In this document: positions 1 through 6,006 of the stretch, piece after piece
Layout of the letters: the number at the start of each line of letters is the position of its first letter
Numbering within the stretch: position 1 is the stretch's first letter
Source: Verrucomicrobiota bacterium
GTDB lineage: Bacteria > Verrucomicrobiota > Verrucomicrobiia > Opitutales > Opitutaceae
Assembly: GCA_030832235.1 (NCBI GenBank)
Contig: JAURJO010000480.1
Span: 1-7,883 of the forward strand
Length of the DNA stretch: 7,883 nucleotides
Direction of reading: 5' to 3'
The notes under the pieces: model-generated
What the model was told of the DNA's origin: nothing
Databases searched by the model: none
Seen by the model: the letters and a program-made list of their open reading frames with translations, nothing else
Position numbers and translations under genes: made by a program

Positions 1-2
1 CG

Positions 3-884
3 CTCAAGCGCGACATCCCGATCGTCGCGTCGGTGGCGGATGCGTTGGCGTTCAAACCCACCGCGCTCGCGATCGGGCTCGCTCCGAGCGGCGGACGCGT
101 ACCACCCGATTGGATGGACGATCTGCGACTGACGGTGCGGAGCGGCGTCTCGATCTGGAGCGGCCTGCACACACGCCTCGGCGAGGACGCGGAGATCGCC
201 GCTGCGTTGCGCCCCGGCGTCACGATCTGGGACATGCGTCGCGAGCCCGCGGGCCTCGCGAGCGGTACCGGCGGCGCGCGCAACCTCCCTTGCAAACGTG
301 TGCTGTTCGTCGGCACCGACATGGCGATCGGCAAAATGACCGCCGCGTTGGAATTCGACCGCGCGGCACGGGAACGCGGCGTGCGCTCGTGCTTCGTCGG
401 CACCGGCCAGGCCGGCATGATGATCAGCGGCAGCGGCGTGTGCCTGGACGCCGTGCGCGTCGACTACGCCAGCGGGGCGGTCGAGGCCGAGGTGATGCGG
501 CACGCGCCAGGGCAGGACGTTCTCTGGGTTGAAGGCCAGGGTTCGCTGCTGAATCCGGCCTCCACGGCGACGTTGCCGCTGATTCGCGGCTCGCAGCCGA
601 CGCATCTGGTTGTTGTCGCCAAAGCCGGAGTGAAAACCCTTCGGTCCTTCCCCCACATCGAGATCCCGCCGCTTTCAAAGGTCGTGGCCCTCTACGAGCA
701 GGTCGCCGCTGCCGCGGGCGCCTTCGCACCGGTGCCGGTCGTCGGCATCGCGCTGAACACCTGGGAACAGAACGACGCCGAGGCCCGCGCTTCGGTCGAG
801 GCCGCCGCGCGCGAGACGGGCCTGCCCTGCACCGACGCGGTGCGCTTCGGTCCGGGTGAAATCCTCGATCGCATCCTGCGCTAA
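3..884 (+). CDS. DUF1611 / DgcN-like P-loop protein, 5' end outside the window
   Basis: This is a partial gene. The reading frame is open to the left edge (L-K-R-D-I-P-I-V-A-S precedes the in-frame GTG at 33), and residues like DIPIVAS-DAL-KPT are normally internal in DUF1611 proteins, so the GTG at 33 is probably not the start. About 293 codons are visible; the family is usually somewhat longer, so a few tens of N-terminal residues are probably missing. The N-terminal domain (to about base 290) includes the S-G-L-H stretch, followed by a P-loop domain whose nucleotide-binding motif GTDMAIGKMT lies at 312-341. From memory of the family, DgcN is an N-acetyltransferase acting on D-glutamate, working with a DgcA-type epimerase to feed D-Glu into L-Glu. 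Family membership is fairly sure; the exact substrate here is inferred. It ends with TAA 19 bases before the sulfatase start, so the two are probably co-transcribed. Cytoplasmic, with no signal peptide visible. Confidence 0.82.
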   Translation, partial: LKRDIPIVASVADALAFKPTALAIGLAPSGGRVPPDWMDDLRLTVRSGVSIWSGLHTRLGEDAEIAAALRPGVTIWDMRREPAGLASGTGGARNLPCKRVLFVGTDMAIGKMTAALEFDRAARERGVRSCFVGTGQAGMMISGSGVCLDAVRVDYASGAVEAEVMRHAPGQDVLWVEGQGSLLNPASTATLPLIRGSQPTHLVVVAKAGVKTLRSFPHIEIPPLSKVVALYEQVAAAAGAFAPVPVVGIALNTWEQNDAEARASVEAAARETGLPCTDAVRFGPGEILDRILR

Positions 885-903
885 ACCTTCTCCCGCTCAC
901 CCC

Positions 904-2481
904 ATGAAATCCCCATTCCTCGCCGGGCTGCTCCTAGGCTTCGCCGCCACTTTTCCCGCGTTCGCCGCCGAGCGCCCCAACGTGGTCGTGATCCTTTGCG
1001 ACGATCTCGGCTACGGCGACGTGAAGGCCAATAACCCGGCCGGCCGCATCGTCACACCCCACATGGACCGCATCGCCCGCGAGGGCGTGCGATTCACGGA
1101 TGCGCACACGCCGTCCTCTGTCTGCACCCCGACCCGCTACGGCCTGCTCACCGGCCGCTACAATTGGCGCACGCGCCTCCAGAACGGCGTCCTCGGCGGC
1201 TTGTCGCCGCGCCTGATCGAGCCCGGCCGTGAAACCATCGCCTCGCTCCTCAAGAAGCAGGGCTACCACACCGCGGCCATTGGCAAGTGGCACCTCGGTA
1301 TGGACTGGGCCCGCCTGCCGGGGAAAACCGTCAGCGAGCTCTCCGTCGAGACGGCGGCCCAGGTCAACAGCGTCGACTACACCGCACCGATCAAAAACGG
1401 CCCGACCACCGTCGGCTTTGACCGTTATTTCGGGATCAGTGCTTCCCTCGATATGGTGCCGTATACCTTCATCGAGAACGACCGCGTGACCAAGGCGCCC
1501 ACGCTCACGCGTTCGTTCCCGATGCACCCGCCCCACGCCGGCGAGGCTCGCCAGGGCCCGACCGCGCCGGGTTTTGAGGTGGAACACGTGCTGCCCGAGT
1601 TCACCCGCCAGGCGGTCCGCTACATCGACGAACGCGCCGTGACCGGACAGCCGTTTTTCCTCTACCTGCCGCTCGCCTCACCCCACACCCCGATCGCGCC
1701 GAACAAGGAATGGATCGGACGCAGCGGCCTGAATCTTTACGCCGACTTCGTGATGGAGACGGATTGGGCCGTGGGAGAGGTCCTGGCCGCCCTCGATCGC
1801 AACGGCATCGCGCGCGACACGCTGGTCGTTTTCACCAGCGACAACGGCTGCTCGCCGCAGGCCCGCATCGAGGAACTCGCCGCCAAGGGCCACGCGGTGA
1901 ACGGGGAACTGCGCGGCCACAAGGCCGACCTCTTCGATGGCGGCCACCGTGTGCCCTTCTTCGTCCGCTGGCCCGCACGGGTGAAGCCGGCGGTCAGCAA
2001 CCAACTGCTCTGTCTCACCGACGTGTTCGCCACCATCGCCGAGGTCACCGACGCGAGGATCGCCGACAACGCGGGCGAGGACAGTTTCAGCTTTCTGAAT
2101 GTGCTGCTCGGCAAGGGGTCCTCCGCGCGCAGCTCGGTCGTGCACCACAGCATCACCGGTGCCTTCGCGATTCGCGACCGCGAGTGGAAGCTCGCACTCG
2201 CTCCGGGCAGCGGCGGCTGGTCGGCTCCTCGCGATCCCGACGCGGTCAAACAGGGCCTGCCCGACACACAGCTCTACCGAATCGGCGGCGACGACCTTCC
2301 CGAGGCGAAAAACCTGCACCGCGAGCATCCCGATGTCGTGGCGCGATTGAACACACTCCTGGAAAAACTCGTTGCCGACGGCCGCAGCACCCCGGGTGCT
2401 CCGCAGGCCAACGCGGCATCCGTCGTACTGCGTAAGCCGGTTCCCCCCGCCGCCCCCAAGGGGAAAAAGAAGGCAGACTGA
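904..2481 (+). CDS. Secreted arylsulfatase-type sulfatase with complete active site
   Basis: Type I (formylglycine) sulfatase of 525 residues that hydrolyses sulfate esters, probably from a glycan or aryl substrate in the periplasm or outside the cell. I chose the ATG at 904 because it opens directly onto a signal peptide (basic K2, hydrophobic core about 5-17, likely cleavage after A-F-A near residue 21). The in-frame GTG at 856 overlaps the upstream gene and would bury that peptide. No strong Shine-Dalgarno is visible. By-eye matches to the arylsulfatase A active site are D33-D34 (DDLGYGD), C74 and R78 in CTPTR (C74 is the residue converted to formylglycine), K128 and H130 in GKWHLG, H261 in SPHTP, D313-N314 in SDNG, and K340 before FDGG. 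All are present. The C-terminus ends in a short Pro/Lys-rich tail (KPVPPAAPKGKKKAD). Activation needs a formylglycine-generating enzyme not encoded here. Substrate unknown. Confidence 0.92.
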   Translation: MKSPFLAGLLLGFAATFPAFAAERPNVVVILCDDLGYGDVKANNPAGRIVTPHMDRIAREGVRFTDAHTPSSVCTPTRYGLLTGRYNWRTRLQNGVLGGLSPRLIEPGRETIASLLKKQGYHTAAIGKWHLGMDWARLPGKTVSELSVETAAQVNSVDYTAPIKNGPTTVGFDRYFGISASLDMVPYTFIENDRVTKAPTLTRSFPMHPPHAGEARQGPTAPGFEVEHVLPEFTRQAVRYIDERAVTGQPFFLYLPLASPHTPIAPNKEWIGRSGLNLYADFVMETDWAVGEVLAALDRNGIARDTLVVFTSDNGCSPQARIEELAAKGHAVNGELRGHKADLFDGGHRVPFFVRWPARVKPAVSNQLLCLTDVFATIAEVTDARIADNAGEDSFSFLNVLLGKGSSARSSVVHHSITGAFAIRDREWKLALAPGSGGWSAPRDPDAVKQGLPDTQLYRIGGDDLPEAKNLHREHPDVVARLNTLLEKLVADGRSTPGAPQANAASVVLRKPVPPAAPKGKKKAD

Positions 2482-2623
2482 GCGCGGCCCGAGGGTTAGA
2501 AACGTCCCTCATCGCCCCGGAGCGACGCAGACCGAGCACGGCTTCGGTTGCGGCCGGTCCCGTGCGGCACCCCCGCGGTGAAAGCCCACCTCCACCGGAG
2601 CGGCCGTCGTGAGGTTCAAATGG

Positions 2624-2660
2624 TCCGCGGCGGGCGGCCGCGGCTGCACCGGCTGTGTTT
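2624..2660 (+). repeat. Palindromic GC-rich repeat, copy 1 (REP-like)
   Basis: A 37-base unit matching 2792-2828 at 34 of 37 positions in the same orientation (differences at 2646, 2656 and 2658). It has a perfect 7-base stem, CCGCGGC at 2625-2631 with GCCGCGG at 2637-2643, around a 5-base loop, followed by CTGCACCGGCTG. Short palindromic units of this kind in intergenic DNA are typical of REP-like elements; whether it is dispersed in the genome cannot be seen here. Confidence 0.75.
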
Positions 2661-2697
2661 CAAGCCGAAGCTCCGCAAGTGACCTGGCGACAATCTT

Positions 2698-2775
2698 CGT
2701 CCGATGTAGCCGAGGGGCTCCCCTCGGATTTCAAGAAATCCCTTCCGTCCTTCGCCCGACCTCCATCGGACGGAA
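2698..2775. repeat. Nested inverted repeats around the central palindrome
   Basis: Four inverted repeats are packed in 78 bases. An outer 9-base pair is CGTCCGATG at 2698-2706 with CATCGGACG at 2764-2772. Inside it are the 8-base palindrome at 2710-2727 and a 7-base palindrome GGATTTC/GAAATCC at 2726-2741. An alternative 8-base pair, TTCCGTCC at 2743-2750 with GGACGGAA at 2768-2775, competes with the outer arm. The set could fold as a branched RNA or cruciform, act as a transcript end for the converging genes, or be the remains of a small palindromic mobile element. No coding potential. Confidence 0.6.
2704..2728 (-). repeat. Palindromic repeat, inverted central copy (REP-like)
   Basis: Read on the minus strand this unit begins TCCG and ends CGGCTACAT, the same borders as the repeat at 2792-2816 (TCCG...CGGCTACA), but the inner stem sequence differs. 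The arms are CCGAGGGG at 2710-2717 and CCCCTCGG at 2720-2727, a perfect 8-base palindrome with 2 spacer bases. Conserved borders with a changed but still paired stem suggest it belongs to the same element family in opposite orientation. Confidence 0.65.
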
Positions 2776-2791
2776 TAATAATCGCGATACA

Positions 2792-2828
2792 TCCGCGGCG
2801 GGCGGCCGCGGCTACACCGGCTGCGCTT
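2792..2828 (+). repeat. Palindromic GC-rich repeat, copy 2 (REP-like)
   Basis: Second direct copy of the 37-base unit at 2624-2660, with the same 7-base stem (CCGCGGC at 2793-2799, GCCGCGG at 2805-2811) and the tail GGCTACACCGGCTG. It lies 168 bases downstream of copy 1 and about 58 bases from the stop codon of the minus-strand sulfatase. The orientations of the three units run plus, minus, plus. Confidence 0.75.
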
Positions 2829-2886
2829 GAATCCGATAAGATTCAGGACCCACCTTCGCAAAGGGATCCACTCCTGAGGCCGGCCT

Positions 2887-4296
2887 TCACTTCCCGCGTT
2901 TCGGCGCGGACGGCGAAGTGGCCCGCGAACTGGAATCACGACGGACGCCCTCAAGCCACGCTTCGTGCGCTGCAGCGAGACGCGCGAGCTCCGCGGGACG
3001 TTCGCGCGCGAGGTCGCGGGCCTCACCGAGGTCCACTCCCAGATCATACAGCTCCCACGGTTTCTCCGGCGATTCGCGCACGATCTTGAGTTCGCCTTCG
3101 CGGTACGCCGCGCCTTTCGCGTACCCGAAACCCATCCGCGGATGCGGCGTGCGGGCGCCCTCCGCAAGGGCAGGCAACGGGTCGCGACCGTCAAGAATCC
3201 GACCGGTATCCCGCGGCACGCCGGCAGCCGCGAGGCACAGCGGTAACACGTCCATCTGCGTGAGCATCGCGCGAACGTCGCGTCCGGGCGGGATGCGGCC
3301 GGGCCACCGGAAAAGCGCCGGCACGCGCGTACCGCCCTCGTACGAAGTCGTGCCCCCGGAACGCAAAGGGGCGTTGGACGCGACCTCGAGGCCACGACCC
3401 GGGAGCATAAAGGCGCCGTTATCCGAGATGAGCATCACGAGCGTGCGTTCTCGCAGCCGCAGCGTGTCGATCTCGTCGAGAACGCGACCGACCGCGTCGT
3501 CGAGCGCCGTCAGCACCGCCCGGTAGCGCCGCCGTTCGTCGGGCTCGGCAGCCGTCCCTCCGTACCGGGCGAACGCGGCGGCGGGTGCCGGCCAAACCGG
3601 CTTCACGCCGCGCGGGACATTTCCATCGGAGACGAAGTGCGCGGCATTGAAGGGCAGGTAGACGAACCAGGGGCGCCCCGCCTGGCGACGGATGAAATCA
3701 ACCGCCGCATCCGCAAAAAGGTCGGTGCTGTACTCATCCGTCCGGAACGGCTCGGTCCCGCGAAACAGGTCGTGCTCCCCGCCGTAGAGGTACTCGTAAT
3801 AGCCGATGTTGCCCGAGCGGAAGCCGAGGAACTCGTCGAAGCCACGGTCGGTCGGACGACTGCCAGGGGCGAACCCGATGTTCCACTTTCCGAAACAGCC
3901 CGTCGCGTAGCCAACCGCCCGCAGGAATTGCGGGATGATACGCTCCCCCTGCGGCAGGCCGGTGCCGCCCCGGTTCTCCGCGGCGGAAAGCTGATGGGAG
4001 AGTCCGTTACGGAAAGGATGACGGCCCGTGAGCAGCGCCCCGCGCGACGGCGAGCAACTGGTCGTCACCACCTGGAAGTCGAGGCAACGGGCGCCCTCCC
4101 GTGCGAGGCGATCGATCCGCGGCGTGATCACGTCGCGGTTGCCGTAGCAACCGAGGTCTCCGTAGCCGACATTGTCGACGTACATGAGGAGGATATTCGG
4201 CTGCGCCGTCGCCGGCGCGGCCGCAGCCCCGACCACCGCTCCACCCGCCAACGCGGAGACGAACAAGAAGCCCCGGAAGTGGCACCGGAAGCTCAT
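2887..4296 (-). CDS. Secreted sulfatase-family protein with altered active site
   Basis: A 469-residue sulfatase-family protein with an N-terminal signal peptide (hydrophobic about 10-26, likely cleavage after A-T-A near residue 31). The formylglycine motif CSPSR is at C81-R85, SDNG gives D292-N293, and H220 lies in NAAHF. Three positions differ from the standard arrangement: the second Asp of the usual DD metal pair is Asn (D41-N42 in VDNVGYGD), the His of GKWHxG is Asn (K137, N139 in GKWNIG), and the Lys normally four residues before YEGG is Gly (G315 in SGGTTSYEGG). The frame is intact with normal family length, so this looks like a subfamily trait rather than decay. It may mean a different substrate or an altered mechanism. 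The tail is Ser/Lys/Arg-rich. Its ATG overlaps the stop of the ceramidase-like gene, so the two are probably translated together. Substrate unknown. Confidence 0.88.
   Translation of the reverse strand: MSFRCHFRGFLFVSALAGGAVVGAAAAPATAQPNILLMYVDNVGYGDLGCYGNRDVITPRIDRLAREGARCLDFQVVTTSCSPSRGALLTGRHPFRNGLSHQLSAAENRGGTGLPQGERIIPQFLRAVGYATGCFGKWNIGFAPGSRPTDRGFDEFLGFRSGNIGYYEYLYGGEHDLFRGTEPFRTDEYSTDLFADAAVDFIRRQAGRPWFVYLPFNAAHFVSDGNVPRGVKPVWPAPAAAFARYGGTAAEPDERRRYRAVLTALDDAVGRVLDEIDTLRLRERTLVMLISDNGAFMLPGRGLEVASNAPLRSGGTTSYEGGTRVPALFRWPGRIPPGRDVRAMLTQMDVLPLCLAAAGVPRDTGRILDGRDPLPALAEGARTPHPRMGFGYAKGAAYREGELKIVRESPEKPWELYDLGVDLGEARDLARERPAELARLAAAHEAWLEGVRRDSSSRATSPSAPKRGK
4293..4296 (-). promoter_or_regulatory. 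ATGA stop/start overlap joining two genes
   Basis: On the minus strand the sequence ATGA combines the ATG of the sulfatase (4296-4294) with the TGA stop of the ceramidase-like gene (4295-4293). Such overlaps usually mean one mRNA and coupled translation. Only a weak GGA sits about five bases before this ATG, which fits reinitiation rather than independent ribosome loading. Confidence 0.85.
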
Positions 4297-5777
4297 CGCA
4301 TTCCGGAAGCCTCACGCTTCACCACCGCGAGCAACTCCAGCAGCTTCGCGACTATCTTGTCGGACGCCCCGGTCTCAACGCGATTGGTGCCGAGCCACGT
4401 CTCGTAACCGCCGAGCGCATGCTGGGCGGGTGTTGGCAGGTAACCGTAACCGCCATTCGCGAGCTCGATCGTGAAGGTGTCGGGAAACGGCGACCGCGCC
4501 TTGATCTCGAGCCCGGTCTCCGTGAACACCTCGAACGGGATCGCCGCCACACCGAGCCCGCCGATGCGCACGACCTGCAGCATCACGCTCAAGGTCTCTG
4601 GCCACTCGGCCGCTGAGATCACGCGCTCCGCGTAGTTTTTCTCCAAGCGATGGATCGGCGAAACGGTGGCGGGGCGGGCAAGCACCCGCCGCGCCTTCTC
4701 CACCGCGTCGCCGTCGGGCCGGCGGGTGCGCAGGACGAGGTCCGTACTCGCGGCGCGCAGCTCGACCCAGTCCTGGTGCTGCACGCTGGCCCGGACGCGC
4801 GCGATCTCGCGCGCCACGTCGTCGGCGACGAGCCGGATCTTTTCGTACGGCGCGTATTTCTTCCGGTCCGGCTGCGCGACGTTGTTGTTGTTCACATCGC
4901 CGCAAGGACCGTTGGCGAGAAGACCCACGAACGGCGGGTCCTGCCGGTCCGCACCGAGCAATTGCTGCAGCCGGTCGGCCACCACCGCGAAGTAATCGGC
5001 GGAGATGTGTCCCGTCGGCACGCCACCGACGTAGTGCAGCCAGTAGTTGGCTAACACCGCGATCGGTCGTCCCGAGACGGACTCGACCGAGATGAAGTAA
5101 ACCTCGGGGTTCACCGGACCAGCGGGGCGATCGAGGTCCGGCCGCGAGCCCGGATTCATCACGGCGCGATCCTGTCCACCGAACGGATTCACCGCCGTCT
5201 TTCCGTCCTTCAGCACCCAGCGCCGGTTGAACACATGCTGCGGCACCTGGCCCGCGCCCCAGCCGATGCGCGCCGGTTCGAGGTGGTTCACCGCGCGCTT
5301 AACCCCGTCGACGATCCGCCGCACGAGAAACGATTGGTAGTCGTCGAGCGGCGACCGCTCCCCCGCTTCGCCCGAGGGGTTGCGCATCGCCATCGCATCC
5401 CTGCCCCGCGCGCTCGTCGCCGAATGCGTGTGCGTGGCCGACATGAGCATGTTACCTCCGGGAATCCCCGTGTCCCGCTCGAGCGCACGGCGCGCCGCGT
5501 CAAACACCTCCCGGTTGACGGAGACGCTGTCGACCACGACGAAGACCAGTTTGGTGGAGCCGTCGTCGAGCACGAGGCAGCGCGCGTGGAGCTCGTCGTG
5601 AACGTGGGTCGCTGGCGGGATGGTGAAGTTGCCGACGATACCCTCGCCCAGCTGCGGCGTAATGTTGCTCATCGCCGCTCCGGCGCGGAACACGCGGGCG
5701 TCCGCGGCGAACGAGATGGAAACAAGGACCAGAAACAAGGATAGGGCCGCGAGTGGCCGGCCGCGCGATGTCGTCAT
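4293..5777 (-). CDS. Neutral/alkaline non-lysosomal ceramidase-like secreted hydrolase
   Basis: A 494-residue exported protein resembling the N-terminal catalytic domain of neutral ceramidases, zinc amidases that split ceramide into sphingosine and fatty acid. I chose the ATG at 5777 because it opens onto a clear signal peptide (hydrophobic about 9-23, likely cleavage near A24/A25). The frame runs 35 codons further up to an ATG at 5882, but that would place non-signal sequence first. A tiny GGGG/CCCC hairpin (5778-5788) lies directly before the ATG. By-eye matches to zinc ligands of the Pseudomonas enzyme are H116 and H118 in SATHTHS, H248 in YWLHYVGG, E416 in PFEVFTETG, and Y446 in GYGYLPT. 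The usual GDVSPN loop reads GDVNNNN (about 293-299). The protein ends soon after the catalytic domain, with no room for the C-terminal domain of full-length ceramidases. PVC bacteria have many such paralogues, so ceramide as substrate is not established. Paired with the sulfatase by the ATGA overlap. Confidence 0.82.
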   Translation of the reverse strand: MTTSRGRPLAALSLFLVLVSISFAADARVFRAGAAMSNITPQLGEGIVGNFTIPPATHVHDELHARCLVLDDGSTKLVFVVVDSVSVNREVFDAARRALERDTGIPGGNMLMSATHTHSATSARGRDAMAMRNPSGEAGERSPLDDYQSFLVRRIVDGVKRAVNHLEPARIGWGAGQVPQHVFNRRWVLKDGKTAVNPFGGQDRAVMNPGSRPDLDRPAGPVNPEVYFISVESVSGRPIAVLANYWLHYVGGVPTGHISADYFAVVADRLQQLLGADRQDPPFVGLLANGPCGDVNNNNVAQPDRKKYAPYEKIRLVADDVAREIARVRASVQHQDWVELRAASTDLVLRTRRPDGDAVEKARRVLARPATVSPIHRLEKNYAERVISAAEWPETLSVMLQVVRIGGLGVAAIPFEVFTETGLEIKARSPFPDTFTIELANGGYGYLPTPAQHALGGYETWLGTNRVETGASDKIVAKLLELLAVVKREASGMR

Positions 5778-6006
5778 GGGGTTGCCCCGACCGAAACATC
5801 GGCCCGGAAGTCCGGCAAACCCGCTTTTGGCCAAGTCGCCTATCGTGTGAGGCATCGCAGACCAATCAAACGATCGCCGCAAAGAGGCGCAGGAGGCACA
5901 ACAGCCGGTTCCGAATTAACGCAGATGCGGGGAGACCTGAAGTTTTAAACTGCGTTTGATGCTGCTCCACCCTGCCCCCGCGTTGGGATCGTATGTAGGA
6001 GCGGGC

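Larger units (their letters stand above)
2482..2886. other. Gene-free stretch between convergent sulfatases, with palindromic repeats
   Basis: No convincing gene lies in these 405 bases: the frames through it are short or are extensions of shadow frames. The two flanking genes converge on it, so it must hold the 3' ends of both transcripts. It contains three GC-rich hairpin-forming repeats (listed separately) at about 2624-2660, 2704-2728 and 2792-2828, plus nested inverted repeats at 2698-2775. The segment 2482-2620 holds only weak inverted repeats (for example GCACGG at 2536-2541 with CCGTGC at 2560-2565). I see no hairpin followed by a T-run that would make a classical intrinsic terminator in either direction; the GC hairpins may serve that role without one. 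Confidence 0.75.

Noticed and set aside
856..903. GTG at 856 as the start of the first sulfatase
   Set aside because: It overlaps the DUF1611 gene and would place 16 residues ahead of a clear signal peptide that begins at the ATG at 904.
1678..2328. Minus-strand open frames inside the first sulfatase (also 934-1587)
   Set aside because: They are antisense to a gene with every sulfatase active-site residue, and have no signal, motif or plausible start context.
2482..2886. CRISPR array, because of the repeated units
   Set aside because: Only two direct copies plus one inverted copy exist, with no regular spacer spacing and no cas genes.
2616..3395. Minus-strand open frame (259 codons) extending from the second sulfatase into the repeat cluster
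   Set aside because: It overlaps the real sulfatase in another frame, is Arg/Ser-rich, and translates the palindromic repeats twice, which indicates non-coding sequence.
3637..4407. Plus-strand open frame (256 codons) across the sulfatase/ceramidase-like junction
   Set aside because: It runs antisense to the CSPSR sulfatase and has no family features; third-position GC explains its length.
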